Notes: generated by a model from the letters alone, not told the origin. A stretch of DNA of 28,899 nucleotides from a virus (IMGVR_UViG_3300009085_000075:1-28899); one strand, 5' to 3'; shown: positions 15,353 through 23,166, numbered from the stretch's first letter. Numbers and translations: made by a program.

Positions 15353-16452
15353 TAAATTCAATATCAATATCAAATTTCCAATCTCATAAAAAAACGTGCA
15401 TCATATTTGATCAAGGGGTTAATGTTATTACCGGGGTTTCCGATTCCGGTAAATCTTCTATTTTAAGAGCCCTTTTGTGGGTGATTCAAAATAAGCCGTC
15501 TGGAGACGCAATAAAGAATTGGGATTCCGGGGAAGAGCCCGTCACTGTTAATATCAAGACCGGGGAATTTAGTATTACTAAGACTCGAGAAAATGGTAAA
15601 GTCATCTACTACCTATCTAACAGCGACGATAATGAAGGGCGTAAGAAATTTGAGGCTGTTCGAAGTGATGTCCCAGAGGAGATTGAAAAAGTATTAGCTA
15701 TATCCGATTATAATTTACAGACTCAGCACGACCCGTATTTCTTATTGAAAGACTCACCGGGGGAGGTGGCTCGAAAACTTAACGAATTGATAGGTTTGGA
15801 TATTATTGATAAAATATTTAAGAATCTCAATTCTAAGATACTATCTACGAGAAGGTTCATTGATGAACAAAAAGAATCGTTGGAGAGGTTAGAGAAGGAA
15901 ATTGACTCGTTAGCCTACTTGGATTCCTTGTCTGAACAGGTGGATTTATTATTACTTCTTGCGCAAAAGCATGAAAAAATAACGACATCGGTTACCGCCC
16001 TGCAAAATTGTGTAAAAAGCTATACAGAAATCGAAAGAGAAGAAGCGAAGCTTGAACGCATCTTAAAATTACAAACCCCCTGCGAGCACTTGTTAAAACG
16101 GATTGAAGAAGGGAAAAAATTGTGTGGGAAATTGGACTCGCTTAACTCCATCATTAATCAACTTGAAAAAGTAAATTGTAGCATGGCAGAAGAGTCGGAA
16201 TGGTTGAAAGTGGAACAGCCAGAGAAGGAACTGAAGAAACTAATTGATTCATCTACTTCTATTAAAACGACCATAAAAATGTTGTCGTCGATCAAAGAGC
16301 AGTGGGAATCTTTTGATGAGAAAAGCCGTGTTCTGTCCACCAAATTAGTATCCTTTATCGCATCGTATAAGAACATATTGAAAAAGAATAAAATCTGTCC
16401 CCTCTGTCGTACTAAAATTAATGACGAGGTAATAAGGAGAATAACTTTATGA
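15349..16452 (+). CDS. Rad50/SbcC-like ATPase, N-terminal half ending just after the zinc hook
   Basis: A 367-residue protein with the N-terminal ATPase lobe of Rad50/SbcC/T4 gp46: ISISNFQSHKKT followed by Walker A GVSDSGKSS (29-37), and the Q-loop-like YNLQTQHDPYF. From about residue 150 to 345 it is coiled coil. It ends with the zinc-hook motif CPLC (C350-C353) and only fourteen more residues. In normal Rad50 the chain turns at the hook, returns through a second coil, and carries the signature and Walker B; all of that is absent here. The missing ATPase lobe is encoded separately at 17769, with Mre11 in between. Start and stop overlap both neighbours, so the end of the gene is natural rather than an obvious frameshift. 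Confidence 0.88.
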   Translation: MINSISISNFQSHKKTCIIFDQGVNVITGVSDSGKSSILRALLWVIQNKPSGDAIKNWDSGEEPVTVNIKTGEFSITKTRENGKVIYYLSNSDDNEGRKKFEAVRSDVPEEIEKVLAISDYNLQTQHDPYFLLKDSPGEVARKLNELIGLDIIDKIFKNLNSKILSTRRFIDEQKESLERLEKEIDSLAYLDSLSEQVDLLLLLAQKHEKITTSVTALQNCVKSYTEIEREEAKLERILKLQTPCEHLLKRIEEGKKLCGKLDSLNSIINQLEKVNCSMAEESEWLKVEQPEKELKKLIDSSTSIKTTIKMLSSIKEQWESFDEKSRVLSTKLVSFIASYKNILKKNKICPLCRTKINDEVIRRITL

Positions 16453-17363
16453 AGCTCCTAATTCTTGGTGATTTGCACCTCACAGATAAACAACCTGAAA
16501 ATAGAATTGATGATTACAAAGCGACTTGTATTCATAAATTTTGGTTCATACTTAATACAGCAAAAGATTATGGCGTAGATGCAATTCTTCAACCTGGAGA
16601 TTTTACAGATTCGCCTAATTTATCGTATGAAATGTTTAGTGAGATCCTTGAATGCTTCGAAGGACTCAACATTCCAATCATTACAACTTTTGGCCAACAT
16701 GACATGAAATTCCGTAGGAAAGAAAATACAGTTTTGCACGCATTACACTCTGCGCTTGGAGATGATAGATTTGAAATTCTCTGCCGAGAATATATTGACG
16801 GAATTGAACCGGAAGAAGACAATATTGCTATTCAAGGTGCTGCATACAATGATCCTATTCCTGAAGTTCCAAAGAATGACAGATTCAATGTTCTGCTTAT
16901 CCACAAAATGATTGTTAATGAAAAAGATCAGAAGTGGAAAGAGCAGTATGACTTTGCAAATATTTTCCTCATGAAAAACAAGTTTGATTTAATTGTGAGT
17001 GGGGACAATCATTTGCCTTTCATTGCTTCAACAAGAGACAAACAAAGGCATTTGATCAACTGTGGATCGATGATGCGAAGCACCATCGCACAGATAGAAC
17101 ACGAGCCCTTCATCGTTCTGTTTGATGTGGACGAAAGGTCGTATGAAAAGATATTCATTCCAATTCAACCAGCAGAACAAGTATTCAAGCTGGAACAAAT
17201 AAAAGTGGAGAAAGAAAGAGATGATAAAATAAAAGCATTCGTTGCTGGTTTATCGGAACAGAAAGAGATGGGAATGTCTTTCGAGGATAATTTAGTTAGA
17301 TATATCAGAGATAATAAAGTGAATAAAAAAGTGGTCACCATTATAGAGGAGGCAAAACAATGA
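16449..17363 (+). CDS. Mre11/SbcD-like nuclease (T4 gp47-like)
   Basis: A 304-residue metallophosphoesterase that works with Rad50 to process DNA ends. Motifs: GDLHL (D8, H10), QPGDFTD (D51), FGQHD (H84, D85; usually GNHD, so Asn is replaced by Gln), then LLIHKM and SGDNHLPF with late metal-binding residues and NCGSMMRS. The C-terminal part lacks a long capping domain. The start overlaps the Rad50 N-half stop (ATGA), and the stop overlaps the next small gene. Base use differs from neighbours: only one run of four or more G is seen in 915 bases, against eleven in the recombinase gene. Confidence 0.88.
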   Translation: MKLLILGDLHLTDKQPENRIDDYKATCIHKFWFILNTAKDYGVDAILQPGDFTDSPNLSYEMFSEILECFEGLNIPIITTFGQHDMKFRRKENTVLHALHSALGDDRFEILCREYIDGIEPEEDNIAIQGAAYNDPIPEVPKNDRFNVLLIHKMIVNEKDQKWKEQYDFANIFLMKNKFDLIVSGDNHLPFIASTRDKQRHLINCGSMMRSTIAQIEHEPFIVLFDVDERSYEKIFIPIQPAEQVFKLEQIKVEKERDDKIKAFVAGLSEQKEMGMSFEDNLVRYIRDNKVNKKVVTIIEEAKQ

Positions 17364-17536
17364 CAACGTATAAAATCCGTTTGGACACCAGAACATGGGG
17401 CCGGAAGAGCCGTCGTTTACAAGACTTCTTCTATTATTTAAGAAAGCTCTTGAAAACCGCACGTGCGACGGGAATGTCGATGACCGATTACCACGAGAAA
17501 GAAGGGTATGCCTACATAACATTAGACAGGAGATAG
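17360..17536 (+). CDS. Small basic hypothetical protein, 58 aa
   Basis: A 58-residue frame starting at ATG 17360, overlapping the Mre11 stop (ATGA), with GAGGAGG upstream and a TAG stop at 17534-17536. It begins MTTYKIRLDTRTWGRKSRR, has a helix rich in aromatic and basic residues (DFFYYLRKLLKTAR), and ends YAYITLDRR. Strongly basic. It fills the only gap between Mre11 and the coiled-coil gene, so it is very likely a real gene. Function unknown. Confidence 0.72.
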   Translation: MTTYKIRLDTRTWGRKSRRLQDFFYYLRKLLKTARATGMSMTDYHEKEGYAYITLDRR

Positions 17537-17539
17537 ATC

Positions 17540-17779
17540 ATGGAAGACATCTTGAAGGACCTTGAAGAATTGGACAAACAAATTGGGGAAGCAAAACGAA
17601 CACTCGCTGTTTTTGAAGGTAATAAACAGTCTTTATTAAAAAGGTTGAAAGAGGAATTCAATTTGCATACTATATCCGAAGTTACCAAAGAGCTTGCAAA
17701 ATTGGAAAAGGAGAACATTGCTCTGACCAATACTATTCAAGAAAAGTACAATGATTTGAGGGCTTCTTATGAATGGTGA
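17540..17779 (+). CDS. Small coiled-coil protein, possible Rad50 coil fragment
   Basis: A 79-residue protein that is almost entirely heptad-like helix (ILKDLEELDKQIGEAKRTL… and VTKELAKLEKENIALTNTI), with a break near residue 42. The start has AGGAGA upstream. Its last 11 bases overlap the start of the Rad50 C-half in another frame. Placed directly before the C-terminal Rad50 lobe, it may supply part of the descending coil missing from both Rad50 halves. That is inference from position and composition. Confidence 0.75.
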   Translation: MEDILKDLEELDKQIGEAKRTLAVFEGNKQSLLKRLKEEFNLHTISEVTKELAKLEKENIALTNTIQEKYNDLRASYEW

Positions 17780-18395
17780 GTGGAAAGAAGAATTGCCCCG
17801 AATGCGACGGCATATTGACCAAGAGATCGGGCGTCGTGCTGCGCTTATGAAAGAGCATCTCAAAGTGGGGGGCGCTTTAGAGAAAAGCACGGAGTATTTT
17901 GAAAACGCAAATATGGCCCGCTCCGTTGTGCAAAGTGTCGCGGAGGCCACTCAGAAACACATTGAATTTCATATAAGTTCAATTGTTACAATGGCTTTAC
18001 AATCCGTATTCCCAGACCCCTATACATTTGAACTACGATTTCTTCAGCGAAGGAATAAAACGGAGGCGGATTTAATTTTCATAAAAAATGGTAATGAAAC
18101 GGACGACCTCTTAAACGCAGGCGGGGGCGGCCCCGCGGACATTGCTTCTTTTGCACTTAGAATAGCCCTTTGGAGTATTAAAAAAACGCAACCAGTTCAA
18201 ATATTGGATGAACCGATGCGTTTTGTCAGTAGGGACTTGCAAACCAAAGTTTCCATGCTGATGAAAGAACTAAGTGATAAACTTGGGGTGCAATTTATAG
18301 TGGTTAGCCATATACCCGAATTATGCGGTGAGGCACATAATATCATTAAAATAGAAAACTCGGGCGGGGAATCAAAAATCCTATTGGAAAGGTAA
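17769..18395 (+). CDS. Rad50/SbcC-like ATPase, C-terminal half
   Basis: A 208-residue protein with the second ATPase lobe of Rad50/SMC proteins. After about 75 helical residues comes a beta segment (YTFELRFLQRRNKTEADLIF). The signature region is NAGGGGPADIASFALRIALW (signature at about 116-121; a divergent form of the SGG motif). Walker B is VQILDEPM (143-150, catalytic D147 E148), a D-loop-like region follows, and the H-loop is VVSHIPEL (H181). Walker A and the zinc hook are absent; both are on the protein at 15349. The two must assemble to make one ATPase head. Translation probably couples to the preceding coiled-coil gene through the overlap. Confidence 0.85.
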   Translation: MNGEWKEELPRMRRHIDQEIGRRAALMKEHLKVGGALEKSTEYFENANMARSVVQSVAEATQKHIEFHISSIVTMALQSVFPDPYTFELRFLQRRNKTEADLIFIKNGNETDDLLNAGGGGPADIASFALRIALWSIKKTQPVQILDEPMRFVSRDLQTKVSMLMKELSDKLGVQFIVVSHIPELCGEAHNIIKIENSGGESKILLER

Positions 18396-18399
18396 CGAA

Positions 18400-18993
18400 A
18401 TGATCCATTTGTTTGGGGACAGTCATATCGATACTCTTGCCCAAGCAAGGCCAGATATTTTTGTAAAACATGGGGTCATCTCCTTTTCCGCGTATAAAGC
18501 AGGGAATATAATCGCTTTCGATTCAGACATACAAAATCATCTCTCTACAATTCCAAAGAATTCTAAAGTACTTGTATCATTTGGGGAGATAGATTGTCGT
18601 CGTCATATCATGAAATTTGTAAAAAGGCTCGACAAACCTATCAAAGATGTTGTGGCAATCAATATTGGAGGTCTGAGAAAAGTATTCATCTATCTACAAA
18701 AGAAGCATAAATTGGCTGCATTTGCCCCTTACCCCTCCCTATTATCTCCACACATCCCGTCTGATACACCAGAGCTTTATGAAGGAACATGGGGGGATGT
18801 TCTTGAAGTCAAAGCAGAGTTCAATGATCAAATGAAAATATTATGTGATGAAATGGGGGTGTTCTTTCTTTCTGTATTCAAGGAGTATAGGGAAGGAAGA
18901 TGGTACACTATGCAAGATCCTTACTATCGTGATCCTACTCACCTGAGTGAATATGTGGTTCCTTTGATTGTAAAGAAGCTGGAGGGATTTTGA
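18400..18993 (+). CDS. SGNH/GDSL-family hydrolase-like protein
   Basis: A 197-residue protein with SGNH hydrolase blocks: FGDSH (5-9, nucleophile S8), FGEIDCRRHI (61-70, in place of the GxND block) and DPTHLS (178-183, catalytic Asp and His). The family removes acyl groups from sugars, lipids or polysaccharides. The GEIDCR-type block III is, from memory, common in versions found in surface-polysaccharide gene clusters. No signal peptide is seen, so it acts inside the cell. It begins a group of five or six genes with a metabolic flavour. The start lies 4 bases after the Rad50 C-half stop, with GGAAAGGTAACG upstream. Confidence 0.75.
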   Translation: MIHLFGDSHIDTLAQARPDIFVKHGVISFSAYKAGNIIAFDSDIQNHLSTIPKNSKVLVSFGEIDCRRHIMKFVKRLDKPIKDVVAINIGGLRKVFIYLQKKHKLAAFAPYPSLLSPHIPSDTPELYEGTWGDVLEVKAEFNDQMKILCDEMGVFFLSVFKEYREGRWYTMQDPYYRDPTHLSEYVVPLIVKKLEGF

Positions 18994-18994
18994 C

Positions 18995-19393
18995 ATGGGG
19001 GTGATTCGTAAAGTGCTTGCAAAGTCAGAAGGTGGTAACACTTTCTATTACAAAGACAGCCTTCGCATAGAACAAGCAGAGTTTGTTCATTTGCATTGGA
19101 GAGATGTTCGTTTGGTATTGAATGAACAACAATTCGCCTTTCTTATTCAGTTCATCAACAAAGCGGATAAAGTGTGGAATGGATATATTGGAACAGAAGA
19201 TACTGTTTTATCAACAGCAGAGATTCCTGATGGGGTTATCTTTGATAATATAATCTCTATCGAAGAGCAAGAGAATGGAGATGTTCATTTTCACTACCAA
19301 GACATGAGAATTGAACTTTCCAGAATCATGTTTGTTCACTTGGCTGATCTGTTTATAGAAGCGAGATCTCGATTGATGAGAGGTGACGAATGA
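18995..19393 (+). CDS. Hypothetical protein with an internal duplication, 132 aa
   Basis: Residues 26-54 and 91-121 are two copies of one motif: VHLHWRDVRL (31-40) and VHFHYQDMRI (97-106), each followed by a helix with matching hydrophobic positions. Each copy has an HxH pair that could bind metal. I do not recognise a family with a known function. ATG 18995 follows GGAGGG of the preceding gene end. The stop overlaps the next start (ATGA). Confidence 0.72.
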   Translation: MGVIRKVLAKSEGGNTFYYKDSLRIEQAEFVHLHWRDVRLVLNEQQFAFLIQFINKADKVWNGYIGTEDTVLSTAEIPDGVIFDNIISIEEQENGDVHFHYQDMRIELSRIMFVHLADLFIEARSRLMRGDE

Positions 19394-19740
19394 AATTTGA
19401 GATGGTGGACATTGGTCTTATCTACCCTTTTGACGGAACTCATTTTGCTGAAAAGGAGCTTTGGGATCAAGATGATTATGACTTTCACCAGGAAGGAATT
19501 GTTTACATCAAGGGGGTTCTGAAGACAGAGCCTGTTCTTCCGATCGCTGTCCGTCTTTCTGAAAATCTGCCGTTCGGTAAATACGAACGACTTGATGGGT
19601 TCAAAAGGTTTATGGCAATGAAGGAGTCGGGGTATAGAAAGATCCCTTGCTTCATTTATGATGAGTCAGATGGGGATATTGTCACCCCCGGAATGCAGCA
19701 TGGAATGTCACTTTATTACAGATTAAAGGAGGCAAAATGA
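19390..19740 (+). CDS. ParB-like (ParB/sulfiredoxin fold) protein
   Basis: A 116-residue protein. The KYERLDGFKRFMAMKESGY-IPCF segment fits the 'lvdGhhRl.Aa..lG...ipv' core of ParB/Srx-type domains, which bind nucleotides. No DNA-binding helix-turn-helix is attached, so it is not a partition protein. In phages such stand-alone domains occur beside methyltransferases and sugar genes. It overlaps both neighbours by 4 bases (ATGA), so it is clearly part of the operon. Family call moderate, function unknown. Confidence 0.62.
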   Translation: MKFEMVDIGLIYPFDGTHFAEKELWDQDDYDFHQEGIVYIKGVLKTEPVLPIAVRLSENLPFGKYERLDGFKRFMAMKESGYRKIPCFIYDESDGDIVTPGMQHGMSLYYRLKEAK

Positions 19741-20438
19741 GATTACAGGAGATCATCAATTTCTTCAAACCAATTCAAGGAGCAATCAGCGTAGCCGAAG
19801 CTGTTGCCATGTATTATACGATATTAAACAACTGCAAATTGAAATTCCAATATGCGGCCGATCTTGGATCTAACTTTGGTAAATCTTCGTGCATCGCTTC
19901 CGCTGCCCTTTCTGATGCAGGAATAGAAGGTGAGTTTCATCTTGTCGATCCCATCTACAATCAGAAGAACCCAGACTTATCAGAAACGATAGGCACACAT
20001 GGTCATAATCCCTATTATGACTGGCCTGATTTTTGTGAGAGAACGCTCTCCCATGTTTCAAAGTTCTCTCGTATGAAGCCTATTTTGAACCCTGTCCCTT
20101 CAGTTAGGTTCCTTGAAACCTGCCCAATGCTCGGGTATGTATTCATTGATTCAGATGATCATAACGACATTACAATTCAGAAAGAACTTTCCATTGTAGA
20201 TAAAAAGCTACTTGTTGGGGGGATATTGGGGTTCCATGATTTTGGCAATCAATGTGTGGCCCCAAAGGAAGCCGCATACAAATTGATTGAGTCTGGATCT
20301 TATGAATTATTACCGATTGATTGGGATTACGTTTTGTCCATCGCTGATTCTTTGGGGGGTGAAGAAGGAAATCAATCATGGCATATGACCCACTTGAAGA
20401 ACCCTATTTATGTTGGTTTTCTGAGGAGAATAAAATAA
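19737..20438 (+). CDS. Class I SAM-dependent methyltransferase-like protein
   Basis: A 233-residue protein. ADLGSNFGKSSCIA (about 41-54) fits SAM-binding motif I, FHLVDP the acidic strand-2 motif, and YVFIDSDDHND the strand-4 motif with acidic residues, as in O-methyltransferases of the Methyltransf_24 type that act on sugars or small molecules. A late GGILGFHDFG segment also fits that group. It lacks the (D/N/S)PPY motif of DNA amino-methylases. It sits between a ParB-like gene and a UDP-sugar dehydrogenase, which suggests a glycan or nucleotide-sugar substrate; that is inference. Confidence 0.7.
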   Translation: MRLQEIINFFKPIQGAISVAEAVAMYYTILNNCKLKFQYAADLGSNFGKSSCIASAALSDAGIEGEFHLVDPIYNQKNPDLSETIGTHGHNPYYDWPDFCERTLSHVSKFSRMKPILNPVPSVRFLETCPMLGYVFIDSDDHNDITIQKELSIVDKKLLVGGILGFHDFGNQCVAPKEAAYKLIESGSYELLPIDWDYVLSIADSLGGEEGNQSWHMTHLKNPIYVGFLRRIK

Positions 20439-20467
20439 TTTATTACTTAAATACCGAAGGGGGGCTT

Positions 20468-21346
20468 ATGAAACCGATAGTTGGAGTTTGGGGGTGTGGG
20501 GTAGTTGGATCGAATACGGCGAATCTGTTTGAACGACTTGCTGATGCCCGAGTGAACGTCCTCAAGTATGATAAGTACAAGGAAGGCACTTGGGATTCTC
20601 CGGATCATCTGATAGATAACAGCGATTTTATTTTTGTCTGTCTCCCGACCCCAATGAAGTCAACAGGTGAAATTGATCTTTCATACATAGATTGTTGTCT
20701 CTGTGAAATAGCAGACAGACTTCCGAAAAGAAATCATAAAATCATCATCATTCGTAGCACTTCTGTTTCTGGCAGTTCAGACAAGTTTGCAGATAAATAC
20801 TCCTCTCTCAACATCACTTTTGTGCCAGAGTTCCTAACAGAAAAAGATCCGTGGCAGGACACAGTTCATGCAACAAGGGTTGTGATTGGGGCCACTGATC
20901 CTGTGACTTTCTTTACGATAAAATCATTATTCTATCTTGCTTATGGTGATCAAGTTGATTATATCCACATGACCAGATCTGAAGCAGAAATGTATAAATA
21001 TGTGTGCAATACACTTCTTGCTATGAGTGTGATGGCTGCGAATGAGATCTTCTTTATTTGTACTTTTCTTGGAATCAACTATCAGAAAATCCAGGAGAAC
21101 CTTCGTTACGATCATAGAATCAGTAAGTTCACTCAGGTTCCCGGCAGCGACGGAGACTTCGGCATAGGAGGCAAATGCTTCCCGAAAGACATCGCCGCTC
21201 TTGCCCATCTTGCACAAGAGAACGGGTACGAACCTAAGTTATTGAATGAAGCAATCAGCATGAATCTTCGCATACGAAAGAAGAAAGACTGGTTAGAGAT
21301 TCCTGGTGCTGTTTCTGACTGCACTTTTACAAAAAAGGAGTTTTAA
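20468..21346 (+). CDS. UDP-glucose/GDP-mannose dehydrogenase-like protein, short form
   Basis: A 292-residue member of the nucleotide-sugar 6-dehydrogenase family, which oxidises UDP-glucose or similar to the uronic acid using NAD. The N-terminal Rossmann motif is GVWGCGVVGSN (6-16). VCLPTPM, the STSVSGSSDKFA stretch and VPEFLTE fit the family. The catalytic cysteine block is GIGGKCFPKD (232-241, C237). Full-length members run to about 400 residues with a C-terminal UDP-binding domain; this protein ends about 50 residues after the catalytic block, so that domain is missing. The ATG at 20468 has AGGGGGG upstream; an in-frame ATG at 20378 would overlap the methyltransferase by 61 bases. Confidence 0.82.
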   Translation: MKPIVGVWGCGVVGSNTANLFERLADARVNVLKYDKYKEGTWDSPDHLIDNSDFIFVCLPTPMKSTGEIDLSYIDCCLCEIADRLPKRNHKIIIIRSTSVSGSSDKFADKYSSLNITFVPEFLTEKDPWQDTVHATRVVIGATDPVTFFTIKSLFYLAYGDQVDYIHMTRSEAEMYKYVCNTLLAMSVMAANEIFFICTFLGINYQKIQENLRYDHRISKFTQVPGSDGDFGIGGKCFPKDIAALAHLAQENGYEPKLLNEAISMNLRIRKKKDWLEIPGAVSDCTFTKKEF

Positions 21347-21347
21347 T

Positions 21348-22571
21348 ATGGCGGAGATAACTTTAATTCACCCAGGTAGCCCCTTTTTGATTGATCAAAA
21401 AACATTCCCCCCTTTGGGTATAATGTATTTATCATCAATGGTGAAGAAATTTCATTTTTCCGTCGAATGCAGGGACGTTGGTCTTGATCAGACAATTAAT
21501 AATATTGAATCAAATATTGTTGGCATTTCTTTTACTACAGCACAAAAAGACGAAGCTTTTGAAATCGCACGAAACTTAAAAGGTAAAACATTAATCGCGG
21601 GCGGAGCACACCCATCTCATGACCCGACCAGTTGTATAAAAAAAGGGTTCCAGTTTGTCATTAAAGGGGAGGCTGATTACCAATTACCAATTCTTGACAC
21701 GCAATTATTGAGAAAACGGGTGACCAAATTCCCTGATAATATTATCAAAAGCGTGGACCCAGTTGACATTAACATCATCCCTTTCCCAGACAGGGATGTA
21801 CTTCCAATAAAAGATTATAAATACCTAATAAATGGGGAACCAGCAACCACCATCATGACCTCACGCAGTTGCCCATTTTCATGTTCTTTTTGTTCAAAAA
21901 TAAGTTCTTCATTCAGAATGCAATCAGCATATAGAACCGTCAATGAAATACGAGATATAAATCACAAATATGGGTTCAAAGCATTCATGATATTTGATGA
22001 CGTTTTCATTGCCGATATTGACCGTCTACGTGAAATTGTATGGCTATTAAAAGGAAAGGATTTTATTTTCCGTTGTTTCGGCCGGGCGACAATGCTCACA
22101 GAGGAAGTTTGTGATCTCTTACAACAAATGAATGTTGTTGAGGTGGGTGTTGGGGTAGAAAGCGGGTCTGAAGAGGTCTTGAAAAAGAACATGAAAAGAA
22201 CCTCTGTCGAACAAAACACGAGAGCGATAAATAATCTGAGAAACTATGGAATACGCTCAAAAGCATTTATGATTATAGGGCTGCCCGGTGAGTCTCATAA
22301 AACGATTGATGAATCAAGAAAGTGGATTGAAGCAACCAAACCAGATGACATTGATTTCTCTATCCTCCAAATATTGCCTGGGTCCGATATCTACAAAAAT
22401 CCACGAAAGTATGATTTATATTCTGAGAGAACACACACTCCTTTATGGTATAAGGGAACCCCCGGTCAATACGTGAGTTCGTCCCACACAAAAGAATTAT
22501 CAGCAGATGAACTTATCGCTATACGTGATCAATTTGAGAATCAATATAAAAATAAAAGCTTGCTACGCTAA
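21348..22571 (+). CDS. Radical SAM enzyme with an N-terminal B12-binding-like domain
   Basis: A 407-residue protein. Residues 1-120 have the alpha/beta pattern of B12-binding domains found ahead of radical SAM domains (FPPLGIMYLSSMVKK, then IVGISFTT and TLIAGGAHPS), but the DxHxxG cobalamin motif is not seen. The radical SAM core has the 4Fe-4S motif CPFSCSFC (C175, C179, C182). GVESGSEEVLKKNMKR and AFMIIGLPGE follow, as in this superfamily. Members methylate or rearrange lipids, sugars and peptides. It is the last gene of the P3 unit and probably acts with the sugar dehydrogenase and methyltransferase before it. The start has AAGGAG; the in-frame ATG at 21306 lies inside the previous gene. 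Confidence 0.85.
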   Translation: MAEITLIHPGSPFLIDQKTFPPLGIMYLSSMVKKFHFSVECRDVGLDQTINNIESNIVGISFTTAQKDEAFEIARNLKGKTLIAGGAHPSHDPTSCIKKGFQFVIKGEADYQLPILDTQLLRKRVTKFPDNIIKSVDPVDINIIPFPDRDVLPIKDYKYLINGEPATTIMTSRSCPFSCSFCSKISSSFRMQSAYRTVNEIRDINHKYGFKAFMIFDDVFIADIDRLREIVWLLKGKDFIFRCFGRATMLTEEVCDLLQQMNVVEVGVGVESGSEEVLKKNMKRTSVEQNTRAINNLRNYGIRSKAFMIIGLPGESHKTIDESRKWIEATKPDDIDFSILQILPGSDIYKNPRKYDLYSERTHTPLWYKGTPGQYVSSSHTKELSADELIAIRDQFENQYKNKSLLR

Positions 22572-22572
22572 A

Positions 22573-22603
22573 TTTACCGCCATCTTGGTTGGTATGCTAT
22601 AAT
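22573..22603 (+). promoter_or_regulatory. Promoter P4 (TTTACC-N19-TATAAT, extended -10)
   Basis: TTTACCGCC at 22573-22581 and TATGCTATAAT at 22593-22603, with the same 25-base start-to-start spacing as P1-P3. The leader to the ATG at 22624 is about 14 bases and contains GTGAAAGGGGGAA, which serves as the ribosome site and resembles the P3 leader. It drives the accessory region. Confidence 0.87.
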
Positions 22604-22623
22604 AGGAGTGAAAGGGGGAAGTT

Positions 22624-23166
22624 ATGGCTAAAGGGGGGAGCTTCGAGAGGGAAATCGCCAGAGATCTTTCTTTGTGGTGGTCATTTGGAAAGAGAGATGA
22701 TATTTTCTACCGCTCTCATGCCTCCGGTGCACGATTCACACAAAGGAAGAAAGCAGGGAAGGACACAGCATATCAAAGTGGGGACATCACTTGTTCTGAC
22801 CCTGATGGGAAAGATTTCATTGATCGATTCTCTGTGGAATGTAAGACAGGGTACGGAAGTAAATCGAAGAAGGGAGTTGTGAGATGGGACATTCTGGATC
22901 TTATCGACTCGAAACAAAAAGAGACCGTCTTCAATAAAATGTGGAAGCAGTGCATAAATGATGCCATTTCTTGTGGGAAAACCCCCATCCTCATTTTCAG
23001 AAGGAACCAAAGATCACCCTGCATTGTCTTTAAGAACGCCCTATTCAATAAAATAGTTGATTTTTTTAATGCCCCAACAACTTCATTTATAAGGGCTGAT
23101 GGATTGATTATAATGAATCTGAAGGACTTTTTTGAATGGTGTCCTGATATTAGGGTGATTGTATGA
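22624..23166 (+). CDS. PD-(D/E)XK nuclease (resolvase-like)
   Basis: A 180-residue protein that fits the restriction-endonuclease-like fold. It begins with a GSFEREIARDLSLWW helix that often carries an early Glu in resolvases. SGDITCSD (D54) and SVECKTG (E72, K74) form the D…ExK catalytic triad. SHASGARFTQR between them is typical of a phage group annotated as PDDEXK endonucleases. The role could be Holliday-junction or branch cutting in recombination, or host-DNA cleavage. It is the first gene after P4, and its stop overlaps the next start (ATGA). Confidence 0.78.
   Translation: MAKGGSFEREIARDLSLWWSFGKRDDIFYRSHASGARFTQRKKAGKDTAYQSGDITCSDPDGKDFIDRFSVECKTGYGSKSKKGVVRWDILDLIDSKQKETVFNKMWKQCINDAISCGKTPILIFRRNQRSPCIVFKNALFNKIVDFFNAPTTSFIRADGLIIMNLKDFFEWCPDIRVIV

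Noticed and set aside
21391-21424. TTGATC and TATAAT inside the radical SAM gene as a promoter
   Set aside because: The spacer is 22 bases, there is no extended -10, and it lies inside a coding region with no start behind it.
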